Origin: PALSA-129 sp050014595
Lineage (GTDB): Bacteria; Acidobacteriota; Terriglobia; Bryobacterales; Bryobacteraceae
Assembly: GCA_050014595.1 (NCBI GenBank)
Contig: JBEKDA010000008.1
Location: forward strand, 62,001 to 126,000
Direction of reading: 5' to 3'
DNA: 64,000 nucleotides
This document shows, piece after piece, positions 48,200 through 58,195 of this stretch (its first letter is position 1; each line of letters opens with the position of its first letter). A program made the translations under genes and the position numbers. A model generated the notes under the pieces. The model ran no database searches and was not told where the DNA came from. It was given only the letters and a program-made list of their open reading frames with translations.

Positions 48200-50746
48200 C
48201 TAGCGGCCTGGATAGGGCTTATCGAATCCCTTCACGCTCCACCAGATGATGCGGTTCAAGGTTTCGGCCGGGGCACGATCCACCTCGGTGAAGTCCATCG
48301 CCAGCGATTGTCGCGCAGCCTGAAGCGCAGGGCCCTGGAGCGCCTTGAGCGGCGGATTCATCTCCGCGATATCCAGCCGCGGCTCAATGTGCTCGAAGAG
48401 TTTGAGATCCGCCGTCTTGGTGAAAATCGTACCCATCGGCCGGGCGGCCTTGGCGAAGCGGGTTTGCGAACGAACGCCGAAGATGTCCTGGATGGTCCTG
48501 ATCATGCCGAGGTGGTTGTAATTGCCCGAATCCACAACGCCGCGCTTGACGTGCGGGCCGATCGCCAGGCAAAGAGTCCGGTGGCCGTCTACGTGGTCAA
48601 TCCCGGACTGCGCGTCGTCTTCGGTGACAAAGATCAGGGTCTGCTCCCAGAACTTACTCTTGGAGACCCGTTCGACCAGCCTGCCGACCGCGAGATCGTT
48701 ATCCGCTACCATGGCGCGCGGCGTTCCCTGGCCGGGGCGGGTTCCCTGGGTATGGTCGTTGTTCAGCGTCACCACGCTGAGTTGGGGCAAGTTTCCGGCC
48801 TTTTCGAATTCCGCGAACTCGGCCAGGAACTCGTCGGTCTTGAACTGGTCGGTCATCCCGATGGTCGCCTGGAATTTGCGGTCCACGTAAGGCTCCAGGG
48901 CCGGCACGGCCGATCCGCAGTAGTCGCGGCGCTCTAGCTTCCCTTCGCGCCACAGACGCAGGTTCTCCGCCCAGTTGCCCGGCAGGGGGTTCGTCTGGAT
49001 CTCCACGATGTCGCCTTTCCTGGTATCGGATTGCGGCGCCACACAGAACTCACCGTAGACGCGCAGGCTGAGCGGCTTGGCCGCTCCCTGCCAGAAGAAT
49101 CCGGTCGGAGCGATCTCCAAAGAATCGCCCATGTGCCACGCGTAGCCGCGAGGATTAGCCGCGAACGAACGCTCCACGTGGTCGCTTACAAATGCCATCA
49201 TGAGCCATTGGTGGCCGTCGAAGCTGATGGCGCCGGTGGTATAAAAGTTATCGAGAGTCACGAATTGTTCGGCCAGCGCGTGGGTATTCGGCGTCACGTC
49301 GCGGCCGAATTCCACATAACGCGTGTCGCCATTGCCCTTGGGAAGATCGCCCAGGATCTGATCGTAGGTACGATTCTCCTTGATGATTAGGATCACGTTC
49401 CGGATGCCGAGCGAAGGCAGGTTGGCGATACCGCCCGAGCCTTCGAATTTGGGCTCATTCAGGCGCCGGACCTCCTCCTGTCCGGCAGCCGCCTGCGCGA
49501 GAGCAGGTTCGGAGATGGTTTCCAGGCTGCCCGCCTTACTGTGCGAGCGATACCCGTTTGGCGTGCTCGTATCCGCCGTGCCCTTGATAGTGACCAAGTG
49601 GATGGTATCGTGCGCGTCCGCAACCACGGCCGACGGAAACCAACCGGTGGGAAACGCGCCCACCACGCGCCATTTCCCGCGATCTCGCGCCAGCACGGCT
49701 AGCGCATTGTTGCCCGCGCAGGCCACGTAAAGGCGGACGCCATCCGGCGAGAAAGCCACCCCGACCGGCTGGCTGCCCACGGTGGACTGGGGCCAGGTGG
49801 GAACCTTCACCTCGGACACTGCCAGCGATTCGCTGTCTATGAGGCTGATCGAATCTCCGTGGGAGTTGGCCACCGCGACGGTCTGGCCATCGGGGCTGAT
49901 TGCCAGTATGGACGGCGCCAGGCCGACTGCCAATTCGCGAACCGAATCGTCGTTGATGCCGATCACGCTGACGGTTCCCGTGGTGGTGGTTCCGGTGACC
50001 GGATCCGTCAGCATTGCGGAGCCACTGCTGGTCGAGGTGTTCTCTCCCTCTTTCGGACGACGGCCCCCGCGATTGGTCACGAACACGCGGCCGTGCGCCT
50101 GCGCGACGACGACGCCAAAAGGCGCCATTCCCACGGGAACCTCGCGCAGCACCTGGCGCGCCTGGGCATCGACAATCGCAACCGTGTTGTTGCGGCTCAG
50201 CGCCACATAGGCGCGCGAGCCATCGGTGGTGAAGCCGATTCCGATGGGAACCGCGTGGCCCGTCAGCGGAATGCGCCTCACCTCGCCAGCTTTTCCGTGG
50301 GAGTCCACCGGAGCGATGGCGATATTGTCGCCCCCGCCGCCCCCTCTTCCTCCACGCCCGCACCCGCCCGCCCAAAGTTCATCCGTGGCGGGGCGAAAGG
50401 CCACCCCCGCGTAGGAAGTCGGACCGGTACTCATGGTGCCGAGCAATTGGCCGGTCAGGCTGTCGAAGATATCGACGCGATCGGTGTTGAGCACCGCGAG
50501 TCTGCCGCCGTCCCGGTCGATGGCGATATCCACCGGGCGGCCCGGTATCAATGCCTGGCGACCCCAGGGATGGAGCAGTTGGTTGGTGACGGTGAAGACC
50601 AGGCCGTTCGAATTGCGGCCGGTGATTAAGCCACTCGGCAGGAGGGCGTTGGTGGCTGCAAACAGCGCCGTGACCAGAACCGCCGTGAGCAGGATGGTCA
50701 GAGCGGCCAACTTGCGGGCTGGAAGTTTTCTTATCATTGTGGTCAT
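48200..50746 (-). CDS. Exported YncE-like beta-propeller/phosphoesterase
   Basis: The 848-residue protein has an N-terminal membrane or signal segment ('LAALTILLTAVLVTALFA'). A YVTN/YncE-like propeller with repeated 'AVANSHGDSISLIDSESL' type blades covers about residues 60-400. The C-terminal half is phosphoesterase-like and begins 'RNVILIIKENRTYDQILGDL', with 'HQWLMMAFVSDHV' and 'LIFVTEDDAQSGIDHVDGHR'. This fusion is known in acidobacterial proteomes. It probably cleaves phosphate esters or phospholipids outside the cell. It lies four bases downstream of the TonB receptor gene and should share its transcript. Confidence 0.85.
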   Translation of the reverse strand: MTTMIRKLPARKLAALTILLTAVLVTALFAATNALLPSGLITGRNSNGLVFTVTNQLLHPWGRQALIPGRPVDIAIDRDGGRLAVLNTDRVDIFDSLTGQLLGTMSTGPTSYAGVAFRPATDELWAGGCGRGGRGGGGGDNIAIAPVDSHGKAGEVRRIPLTGHAVPIGIGFTTDGSRAYVALSRNNTVAIVDAQARQVLREVPVGMAPFGVVVAQAHGRVFVTNRGGRRPKEGENTSTSSGSAMLTDPVTGTTTTGTVSVIGINDDSVRELAVGLAPSILAISPDGQTVAVANSHGDSISLIDSESLAVSEVKVPTWPQSTVGSQPVGVAFSPDGVRLYVACAGNNALAVLARDRGKWRVVGAFPTGWFPSAVVADAHDTIHLVTIKGTADTSTPNGYRSHSKAGSLETISEPALAQAAAGQEEVRRLNEPKFEGSGGIANLPSLGIRNVILIIKENRTYDQILGDLPKGNGDTRYVEFGRDVTPNTHALAEQFVTLDNFYTTGAISFDGHQWLMMAFVSDHVERSFAANPRGYAWHMGDSLEIAPTGFFWQGAAKPLSLRVYGEFCVAPQSDTRKGDIVEIQTNPLPGNWAENLRLWREGKLERRDYCGSAVPALEPYVDRKFQATIGMTDQFKTDEFLAEFAEFEKAGNLPQLSVVTLNNDHTQGTRPGQGTPRAMVADNDLAVGRLVERVSKSKFWEQTLIFVTEDDAQSGIDHVDGHRTLCLAIGPHVKRGVVDSGNYNHLGMIRTIQDIFGVRSQTRFAKAARPMGTIFTKTADLKLFEHIEPRLDIAEMNPPLKALQGPALQAARQSLAMDFTEVDRAPAETLNRIIWWSVKGFDKPYPGR

Positions 50747-50750
50747 TGAC

Positions 50751-53700
50751 TTAGAATACGAAACGCGCGCCTACCTGGCCCCGGCGGGCACTGGTTCCGT
50801 CGGGCCACCCCGCTGAGCTGTTGCCCCAGCCGGGCGTTTCCGGCGAGCAGACCGTTGCGGTTGCCGAGGCGCATGGCGCGATCACCAAGTTGGGCGCCGC
50901 CACAGTCCCCTTGTTAGCGGCCGTGAAACCCGCGCTATTTACTCCAGTATTAGTTTGCGTATTGGTCAAATTGAAGACCTCAAAGCTGAGGTACACTTTC
51001 ATCCGCTCGCGGATCGGAATTACCCTACTCAGGCGCGTGTCGAAGCGGGTTATCGGTTGGGTCATCAGTGGATTGATGGGCAGCCATGGGACTGAGCTGT
51101 TGCTGCCGAATCCATCGAGGGAGCCGCTGGACGCCTGGGGCAGGTTGGACGTGGAGGAGAAGCCCACCGTCTCGGCGCTCGGCCGTCCGCTCGCCAGCGT
51201 GAGGATTCCATTCCACTGCCAGTTGTTGAGGATGTATCTGGCGAATCTGCTGTTGCCGCCGAACTTTGGCTGGGCCGTGAAGGTGCTTACCAGGCGGTGG
51301 CGTTGGTCAAGCACACCGGTCCCCTTGTCGTTGCCGTAGTTCCCGTTGTACATGCTCGACGGCGAACTGAAAGAAAGCGCGCCGGCGCCCTGGCCCTGGT
51401 CTTCATCCAACTCGTGCGACCAGGTGTAATCGACGGTTCCGAGGAATCCGTGGCCCAACTTCTTCCTCAGTTGAACCACCATGGCGTCGTACCATTGCTT
51501 GCCGTCGTTCTCCACCTGTACGACGCGGGTGAAGTTGGAGTTCACGCGATTGGCGAGCGTATAGATTTGCGTGCTGTAGACCTGGCCGGTGGGCTGATAA
51601 TCGGCATTCTCGATGGTGAAGTTGTACACCGTGCTGCTCAGCGGGCCGGCGTTCAGATCGCGTGCCGTCCACAGGCGTTTGCCGCGGTTCCAGACATAGG
51701 ACGTGGTCAGAGTGAGGCCCTTGCCGAGGGTCCGTTCGATGGCCAGATCGCCCTGCTCGGTATATGGATTGCGCAGGTTGGGAGCGGCGAACGCGATGCT
51801 CGCCGCTCCGGCGGTTCCTGCCGGGCTGGTCAGCTGGTTCGGGAAAACCGGCGCACCGGTTTGCGTTGGGCCGGAGAAGGAAAGCGACTGCGTATAGAGG
51901 TTATTGTCAATGAAGAGGTTCTGGATGAGCGTGGTTTCATAGCGCGCGTAGAACAGGCCGTAGCCGGCCCGCACTACCGTCTTGTTGTTGAGCGCATACG
52001 CCAAGCCGATGCGCGGACCGAAGTTCTTCGAGTCGGATGGGATTACGCCGGTCTGCGGATACGCCGGGTTCACGATCTTGGGCTGCGGTATCACCGTGTA
52101 TTCGTAGCGCAGGCCCAGGTTGGCGGTGAACTTAGACGTCACCTTCCAGGCGTCCTGGGCATAGAAACCCAGATTCGTCAGGGTGGTGTCGACAATCGGG
52201 TTTCCGAAGGTCTGCGAGTAAGTGCTGTAATGACTCGGAACAGCGCCCAGGTTGGCGTAATCCTCGGCGAAGCTGCTGACCGAGGAGTAGTTGTAGGATC
52301 CGAACTGGCTGCTCAAAGTGTTCGAGTAGTCCTCCGTGGGAGCGATGTCGAAGCCGAGCTTCAGGGAGTGGCGGCCCTTGGTCCAGGAAAGATTGTCAAT
52401 CACCTGGTAGCGGTTCTCGCTGGGCTGCACGTACGGCAGGATGGTATACCCGCTCAAAGATGCGCCCCCGACGGATAACGCCGTGTCCGTTCCCTTCAGC
52501 GCGTAGAGGGTCTCCAGATAGGAGTCGTAGTTGGCCGCCTGGCGGTCTTTGAACCAGCCGAAACGAAGCTCGTTGACGACCGAACTGCCGGGCACGAAAA
52601 TCCAGGAGGCCCGGCCGTAACGGTTCATAACCGAATCGTCCCCGTTGTGCCCGATGGCAGTGCTGCCGGTGAGAACGGCGTTGGTCTGAATGCCGTCCGG
52701 CGATCTCCAGTCCAGGTAATTGAAGCTGAGGCTGATGGAATTGCTCTGGTTGAGGTGGTAATCGATCTTGGCGAAGTAGAGATTCTCGTTGCCCTGGCGG
52801 GGCACCAGCCCGAAAAAGGGCGGCAGAAGGTTGTTGATGGCAGCGCACTGCGCGGGCGTCGCGGGCGCACCGCAGCCGATCCAGGTCTGGGTAGTGGAGT
52901 TGACGTTGGCGTTTCCGAGAATGGAACTGACCAACGGGAAGTTGCGCCGCTGAAACTCGGTGGAGAGGAAGAAGAACAGCTTGTCTTTCTTGATGGGCCC
53001 GCCGATGGTCCCTCCCGCCTGGTTACGATCTTCGGGCGGATTGATGGTAGCGAAGCGGTCGCGTGCGTCCAGGTCTCCGTTGCGGAAGAACCAGAAGGCT
53101 GTGCCGTGCATGTCGTTGCCGCCGCTCTTGGTGATGGTATTGACCGTCCCGCCGTCGGATTGTCCGAACTCGGCCGAATACGAGGAAGTGAGCACCTGAA
53201 ACTCCTGCACGGCATCCCCGGAGATTTGCGTGGCCAGGCGCGTTCGGCCGGCGTTTTCGTTGTAGAACTGGTCGGTGGTGTCGTTTCCGTCGGTGAGGAA
53301 GGCATTGCCGCCCGCCATTCCACGGAACGTAAGCAGGCCGAATGTGGCGTCGCTGGTGACCGCCGGCGTGAGCAGCACGAAGGAATCCGTACGGCGGCCG
53401 TTGATGGGCAGATCCTGAATCTGTTGATTGTCGACCACCTGCGAGACCTCCGTCTTGGTGTCATCGAGGATCACCGCCGCGGCGCTGACTTCCACCGTTT
53501 CCTTCACCCCGCCCAGCTTCAGTTGGACGTGCAAGTCCAGATTCTCGCCGACCTGCACGGTCAAATCGGCGGCTTCGTACGGAGCAAAGCCTTGTTTCTC
53601 TACCCTGACCATAAATCCGTCCGAAGGCACCAGGGCGGGCGCCGAAAAGAGGCCGGCCTGGGTGGTAAGCATCGCGCGCGTGATGCCTTTTTGGGGATTC

Positions 53701-53846
53701 GAGACCACCACGCTGGCACCCGCCAAGGCGGCTCCGGATGCGTCGGTTACCACTCCCGACAGCGAACCCATCCCGGCGGTCGCCTGGCCCATTGCAGCGG
53801 TGGAGAAGCACGAAATGCAAATGCTGAAAATGATCGCTCGGCTCAA
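50751..53846 (-). CDS. TonB-dependent receptor with carboxypeptidase-regulatory N-terminal domain
   Basis: The 1031-residue protein has a signal peptide ('SRAIIFSICISCFSTAAMGQ'), an N-terminal CarboxypepD_reg domain ('GSLSGVVTDASGAALAGASV'), a plug region ('DLPINGRRTDSFVLLTP', 'MHGTAFWFFRNGDLDARDRF') and a long barrel ending 'RRGQVGARFVF'. It is the Oar-like receptor family expanded in Acidobacteria. It would import a large substrate, possibly a polysaccharide. The TTG start follows GGGAGGTG. The gene is leftward and is followed directly by the phosphoesterase gene. Confidence 0.88.
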   Translation of the reverse strand: MSRAIIFSICISCFSTAAMGQATAGMGSLSGVVTDASGAALAGASVVVSNPQKGITRAMLTTQAGLFSAPALVPSDGFMVRVEKQGFAPYEAADLTVQVGENLDLHVQLKLGGVKETVEVSAAAVILDDTKTEVSQVVDNQQIQDLPINGRRTDSFVLLTPAVTSDATFGLLTFRGMAGGNAFLTDGNDTTDQFYNENAGRTRLATQISGDAVQEFQVLTSSYSAEFGQSDGGTVNTITKSGGNDMHGTAFWFFRNGDLDARDRFATINPPEDRNQAGGTIGGPIKKDKLFFFLSTEFQRRNFPLVSSILGNANVNSTTQTWIGCGAPATPAQCAAINNLLPPFFGLVPRQGNENLYFAKIDYHLNQSNSISLSFNYLDWRSPDGIQTNAVLTGSTAIGHNGDDSVMNRYGRASWIFVPGSSVVNELRFGWFKDRQAANYDSYLETLYALKGTDTALSVGGASLSGYTILPYVQPSENRYQVIDNLSWTKGRHSLKLGFDIAPTEDYSNTLSSQFGSYNYSSVSSFAEDYANLGAVPSHYSTYSQTFGNPIVDTTLTNLGFYAQDAWKVTSKFTANLGLRYEYTVIPQPKIVNPAYPQTGVIPSDSKNFGPRIGLAYALNNKTVVRAGYGLFYARYETTLIQNLFIDNNLYTQSLSFSGPTQTGAPVFPNQLTSPAGTAGAASIAFAAPNLRNPYTEQGDLAIERTLGKGLTLTTSYVWNRGKRLWTARDLNAGPLSSTVYNFTIENADYQPTGQVYSTQIYTLANRVNSNFTRVVQVENDGKQWYDAMVVQLRKKLGHGFLGTVDYTWSHELDEDQGQGAGALSFSSPSSMYNGNYGNDKGTGVLDQRHRLVSTFTAQPKFGGNSRFARYILNNWQWNGILTLASGRPSAETVGFSSTSNLPQASSGSLDGFGSNSSVPWLPINPLMTQPITRFDTRLSRVIPIRERMKVYLSFEVFNLTNTQTNTGVNSAGFTAANKGTVAAPNLVIAPCASATATVCSPETPGWGNSSAGWPDGTSARRGQVGARFVF

Positions 53847-53993
53847 TGGAACACCTCCCTGTGAGTCATCGTTTCGATCTTCACGATAGATGAACGGTGT
53901 CTATTGGTGATGACGGCCTAGTTACAGTTCCATGTTCGCGGGGTAGAGATGGGTTGGCGTGGCTGGGTGCCACCCCGACACATGACGTCCGGC

Positions 53994-54021
53994 AAGGTGG
54001 GGGCTCTCACGCCCCCACCTT
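53994..54021 (-). other. Strong hairpin at the end of pntB
   Basis: AAGGTGGGGGC (53994-54004) and GCCCCCACCTT (54011-54021) form an 11-pair perfect stem with a 6-base loop. It includes the pntB stop codon. No T-run follows in either direction, so termination may be weak. It may protect the transcript end. Confidence 0.55.
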
Positions 54022-55425
54022 GGCCGGCAGTTCCTTCAGGATCTCCGATACGAAAGCCTTGGCATCCCCGAAGAGCATCAGGGTCCTATCCATGTAATAC
54101 AGGTCGTTGTCGATGCCCGCGAAGCCCGGATTCATGGACCGCTTGATCACCATGACGGTGTGCGCCTTGTCCACGTCCAGGATCGGCATGCCGTAAATCG
54201 GACTGGCCTTGTCAGTACGCGCGGCAGGGTTGGTGACGTCGTTGGCGCCGATCACCAGGGCCACGTCGCACTGCGCGAACTCTCCGTTGATGTCGTCCAT
54301 CTCAAACAGGCGGTCGTAGGGGATGTCGGCCTCGGCCAGGAGCACGTTCATGTGGCCGGGCATGCGTCCGGCCACCGGGTGGATGGCGAATTTGACATCC
54401 ACGCCGCGGCGCATCAGGTTGTCGTAGAGCTCGCGGATCTTGTGCTGGGCCTGCGCCACCGCCAGGCCGTAGCCGGGAACGATGATGACGCTGCCGGCGG
54501 CTTCCAGAATGGATGCCGCCTCTTCCGCGCTGGCGCTGCGATACGGCCGCTGTTGCGCCTGGGCGTGGGAAGTCTGGATTTGCCCGAAGGCTCCGAACAG
54601 CACATTGGTGAACGACCGGTTCATGGCCTTGCACATGATGATCGAAAGGATCAACCCCGACGAACCATCGAGCGCGCCCGCCACTACCAGCAGATTGTTG
54701 CCCAAGGCGAATCCCATGGCGCACGCCGACAAGCCGGCGTAGGCGTTCAGGATGGCGATGACAGTGGGCATGTCCGCGCCGCCGATGGGGATGATCAGCA
54801 GCACGCCGAACAGCAGCGACAGGCCGATGAAGATGGGGAACAGGAAAGTATCGGTGGGGACCATCACCAACCGGATCGCCAGCCCGGCCGCGATGACGAA
54901 CAGCGTGAAATTGACGGCGTTCTGATTGCGGTATGTGATGGGACGCTGCGGCAGCACCTCCTGCAATTTACCCATGGCCATGAGGCTGCCGGTGAACGTC
55001 AGGAAGCCGAGCAAAGTTTCGATCACCAGGGCAACCATTTTGAACGTAGGCAGGGGGTCGTGGAGAGTGTTGGATTGATAGAACTCCGCAGTGCCCACCA
55101 GCGCCGCGGCCAGCGCGCCGCAGGCGTGCGAGAGCGCGGTCCGCTGCGGCACCGCGGTCATCGGCATGATGTAGGCGATGGGGACGCCCACCGCGATGCC
55201 GATGACGATGGCGGTGGCGATCCACTCCCAGTTGTGCACGTTGCCGATACCAGCGGCGCCTGCGAGCCCGGGGAACCCGATCAGCGTGCCGGCCACCGCC
55301 AACAGCATTCCGAGCGACCCCGCGACGACCCCGCGCCGCGAACTCGCCGGCGAGTTCATCCACTTCAGCGAAAGGATGAAGAGCGCCGCCGCAACGATGT
55401 AGATGTACTGCACCAGTTGGGCCAT
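54007..55425 (-). CDS. pntB: NAD(P) transhydrogenase beta subunit
   Basis: This 472-residue membrane protein has many transmembrane helices over the first two-thirds and an NADP-binding C-terminal domain with 'VIIVPGYGLAVAQAQH' and 'VALVIGANDVTNPAARTDKA'. It forms the proton channel and NADP site of the energy-linked transhydrogenase, which reduces NADP+ using NADH and proton motive force. It overlaps the pntA second part by one base. Operon position with sucCD supports a role in redox balance. Confidence 0.95.
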   Translation of the reverse strand: MAQLVQYIYIVAAALFILSLKWMNSPASSRRGVVAGSLGMLLAVAGTLIGFPGLAGAAGIGNVHNWEWIATAIVIGIAVGVPIAYIMPMTAVPQRTALSHACGALAAALVGTAEFYQSNTLHDPLPTFKMVALVIETLLGFLTFTGSLMAMGKLQEVLPQRPITYRNQNAVNFTLFVIAAGLAIRLVMVPTDTFLFPIFIGLSLLFGVLLIIPIGGADMPTVIAILNAYAGLSACAMGFALGNNLLVVAGALDGSSGLILSIIMCKAMNRSFTNVLFGAFGQIQTSHAQAQQRPYRSASAEEAASILEAAGSVIIVPGYGLAVAQAQHKIRELYDNLMRRGVDVKFAIHPVAGRMPGHMNVLLAEADIPYDRLFEMDDINGEFAQCDVALVIGANDVTNPAARTDKASPIYGMPILDVDKAHTVMVIKRSMNPGFAGIDNDLYYMDRTLMLFGDAKAFVSEILKELPAKVGA

Positions 55426-55715
55426 TACTTCTTCGCCCCCGGTTTCCGGAACATCTTCACCATACGGTCGGTAATCAGAAAGCCGCTCACGATGTTGATG
55501 GTCACGGCCATGATGGCGATGAAGCCGAGCACTTTGGTGAGCATGGTGGCGCCGGATGCGCCGGTAATCAGAATCGCGCCCACCACCGAAATCGCCGAGA
55601 TGGCGTTGGTGAGCGACATCAGGGGCGTGTGCAACAGCGGCGAAACCTTGCGAATGATTTCCAGGCCGACGAAAGTCGCCAGCATGAAGACGAACAAGCC
55701 CAGCTCGAGATTCAT
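55425..55715 (-). CDS. pntAB: NAD(P) transhydrogenase alpha subunit, C-terminal membrane part
   Basis: This 96-residue protein has three membrane segments ('LGLFVFMLATFVGLEIIRKV', 'LTNAISAISVVGAILITGAS', 'VLGFIAIMAVTINIVSGFLI') equal to the C-terminal domain of E. coli PntA. In this genome it is a separate gene. The ATG at 55715 is preferred; a TTG one codon earlier is also possible. Confidence 0.9.
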   Translation of the reverse strand: MNLELGLFVFMLATFVGLEIIRKVSPLLHTPLMSLTNAISAISVVGAILITGASGATMLTKVLGFIAIMAVTINIVSGFLITDRMVKMFRKPGAKK

Positions 55716-55726
55716 CAATGCTCCTG

Positions 55727-56899
55727 TCAGACCGCCGGTTCCGCCGGCAGGCCCATGAGTTCGCGCACCTTGGCGTGAACCACTTCGCCCGCCAGCGTCA
55801 CCAGCGTTTCGCGCACGATTTCATCCTGGCGGTCGAGGGCCAGTTTCCCGTCCTTGATGAGGTACTTCAGAAACGTGGCGATATTCTTGGCATACATCTG
55901 GCTGGCGTGGTAGGGCACGGTCGAAGGCAGGTTCAGCGGTCCCAGGATGCTGACGCCGCCGTGATCCACGGTTTCACCGGGCCTCGTCAGTTCGCAATTG
56001 CCGCCGCGCTCCGCGGCGATATCCACGATGACGGAGCCCGGAGCCATGCGCTCCACCATCTCGCGCGTGATCAGGATGGGGGCCTTCTGGCCGGGCACCG
56101 CGGCGGTGGTGACGACCACGCTCTGCTCGGCCAGCACCGCTCCCAGCGCCTGGCGCTGCTTGCGATAGAAATCCTCGCCCATCGCCTTGGCGTAGCCGCC
56201 CTGATCTTCCGCGCCCGCGGCTTCGATCTCCAGCACCACGAAGCGCGCGCCCAGGCTTTCGATCTGTTCTTTCACTGCCGCGCGAATGTCGTAGCCGCTC
56301 ACCACCGCGCCCAGGCGCCGCGCCGTGGCGATGGCCTGCAAGCCCGCCACGCCCGCGCCGATCACCAGCACGCGCGCCGGGGCCACCGTGCCCGCGGCGG
56401 TCATGAGCATGGGAAACATGCGGGGCAGTGAGTCGGCCGCGATCAGCACGGCCTTGTAGCCGGCCACCGTCGCCATCGAAGAGAGCGCGTCCATGCTCTG
56501 CGCCCGCGTGATCCGGGGCATCAATTCCATCGCCAGGAAGGTGACGCCGCGTCCGGCAAGGTCGCGGGCCGCGTCCAGGGATGTGAGCGGCTCGCCGAAG
56601 CCGATGGCGGTCTGGCCGCGCCGCATTTGTGCCAGGTCCGCCGCGCCGGCCTGCGGATTGGCGCCGGGGCCGCGGACTTGCAGAATGACCTCGGCTTTCT
56701 CAAACACTTCGGCGCGGCTGGCGATGCGCACGCCTTTCGCGGCGTACTCGGCGTCCGGGAAGCCGGCGCGCGTGCCCGCTCCCGCTTCCATCAACCACTC
56801 GGCGCCGGTCTTATTCAGGACCGAGAGGGCGCTGGGCGCCATGGCCACGCGCCGCTCTCCCGGCGACGATTCCGACACGACTCCGATTGGGATTCCCAC
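55727..56899 (-). CDS. pntAA: NAD(P) transhydrogenase alpha subunit, NAD-binding part
   Basis: The 390-residue protein has alanine-dehydrogenase/PNT-like N- and C-terminal domains. Recognisable stretches include 'ESSPGERRVAMAPSALSVLN', 'RVLVIGAGVAGLQAIATARR' with the G-x-G-x-x-G nucleotide fold, and 'VVTTAAVPGQKAPILIT'. It binds NAD(H). The start is GTG, ten bases from the ndk stop. Confidence 0.92.
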   Translation of the reverse strand: MGIPIGVVSESSPGERRVAMAPSALSVLNKTGAEWLMEAGAGTRAGFPDAEYAAKGVRIASRAEVFEKAEVILQVRGPGANPQAGAADLAQMRRGQTAIGFGEPLTSLDAARDLAGRGVTFLAMELMPRITRAQSMDALSSMATVAGYKAVLIAADSLPRMFPMLMTAAGTVAPARVLVIGAGVAGLQAIATARRLGAVVSGYDIRAAVKEQIESLGARFVVLEIEAAGAEDQGGYAKAMGEDFYRKQRQALGAVLAEQSVVVTTAAVPGQKAPILITREMVERMAPGSVIVDIAAERGGNCELTRPGETVDHGGVSILGPLNLPSTVPYHASQMYAKNIATFLKYLIKDGKLALDRQDEIVRETLVTLAGEVVHAKVRELMGLPAEPAV

Positions 56900-56908
56900 G
56901 GTTGTCCG

Positions 56909-57328
56909 TTATATCAATTCCGCTGTGCTGAAGAAGAAGCGCAGTTCCGTCTCCGCCGTCTCCGGCGCGTCCGATCCGTGAATGCAGTTGCGCTCGATGT
57001 TGGTGGCGAACCGTTTGCGAACGGTTCCTTCCGCCGCGTTGGCCGGATTGGTCGAGCCCATCACTTCGCGCAGCCCCAAAATGGCATTTTCGCGTTCCAG
57101 GGCCATGACGATGACGGGCCCTTCCGTCATGAACTTCACCAGCCCGCCGAAAAAGGGCCGCTCGCGATGCACCGCGTAGAAACCCTGCGCCTGCGTTTTG
57201 GTTAGCCGCGTCATGCGCAGCCCCAGAACCTTGAAGCCGGCCTTCTGGATCATGGCGAGGATCTCGCCCGCCTGCCCGGCCGCCACGGCGTCCGGCTTGA
57301 TGATGGAAAAAGTGCGTTCGACGCTCAT
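56909..57328 (-). CDS. ndk: Nucleoside diphosphate kinase
   Basis: The 139-residue protein has the full NDK signature, 'RTFSIIKPDAVAAGQAGEIL' and the phospho-His motif 'ERNCIHGSDAPE'. It transfers phosphate among nucleoside diphosphates. It overlaps sucD by four bases and precedes pntA, linking GTP or ATP from succinyl-CoA synthetase to the nucleotide pool. Confidence 0.95.
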   Translation of the reverse strand: MSVERTFSIIKPDAVAAGQAGEILAMIQKAGFKVLGLRMTRLTKTQAQGFYAVHRERPFFGGLVKFMTEGPVIVMALERENAILGLREVMGSTNPANAAEGTVRKRFATNIERNCIHGSDAPETAETELRFFFSTAELI

Positions 57329-58191
57329 AATCTGCTTTGAATCTTCTCTCCGATATCGGCCGGCGACGAGCACACCGCGATGCCCGCCTCTTGCATGGCC
57401 TTAATCTTGTCCGACGCTTTGCCCGACCCGCCCGCGATGATCGCGCCGGCGTGTCCCATGCGCCTTCCGGGCGGCGCCGTTTGGCCGGCTACGAATCCCA
57501 CCACCGGCTTTTTCACGTGCGCCTTCACGTACGCGGCGGCGGTCTCCTCGGCGTTGCCGCCGATCTCGCCGATCATCACGATGGCGTACGTGTCCGGGTC
57601 CGCGTTGAACAGCTCCAGCGCATCCAGGAAAGTCGTCCCGATAATCGGATCGCCGCCAATCCCGATGCAGGTGGATTGTCCGATGTTCAGCTTGGTCAAC
57701 TGCCCCACCGCTTCGTAGGTCAGCGTGCCCGAGCGCGAAACCACGCCCACGTGTCCTTCCAGGTGGATGTGGCCCGGCATGATGCCGATCTTGCATTTGC
57801 CCGGCGAAATGATGCCCGGGCAATTCGGCCCGATCAGCCGCGTCCTTTTGCCTTGCAGAAACTCCCAGGCGCGAACCATGTCGAGCGTCGGAATGCCTTC
57901 GGAGATGCAGACCGCCAGCGCCAGTCCGGCATCGGCGGCTTCCATGATGGCGTCGGCGGCAAACGGCGGCGGCACGAAAATCACGGTAGCGTTGGCGCCG
58001 GTTTCCTTGACCGCCTGCGCCACGGTGTCGAACACCGGCCGTTCCAGGTGGGTGGTCCCGCCCTTGCCGGGCGTCACGCCGCCCACCACCTGCGTGCCGT
58101 ACGCGATGGCCTGTTGAGCGTGGAAAGTGCCTTCCCGCCCGGTGAATCCCTGCACAATCAGTCGAGTGTTTTGGTCAACCAGTACGCTCAT
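57325..58191 (-). CDS. sucD: Succinyl-CoA synthetase alpha subunit
   Basis: The 288-residue protein has 'VDQNTRLIVQGFTGREGTFH' and the CoA-binding Rossmann segment. The active-site His is in 'GRRMGHAGAIIAGGSGKASD'. With SucC it converts succinyl-CoA to succinate with substrate-level phosphorylation in the citric acid cycle. It starts five bases after the sucC stop. Confidence 0.95.
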   Translation of the reverse strand: MSVLVDQNTRLIVQGFTGREGTFHAQQAIAYGTQVVGGVTPGKGGTTHLERPVFDTVAQAVKETGANATVIFVPPPFAADAIMEAADAGLALAVCISEGIPTLDMVRAWEFLQGKRTRLIGPNCPGIISPGKCKIGIMPGHIHLEGHVGVVSRSGTLTYEAVGQLTKLNIGQSTCIGIGGDPIIGTTFLDALELFNADPDTYAIVMIGEIGGNAEETAAAYVKAHVKKPVVGFVAGQTAPPGRRMGHAGAIIAGGSGKASDKIKAMQEAGIAVCSSPADIGEKIQSRL

Positions 58192-58195
58192 GTTT

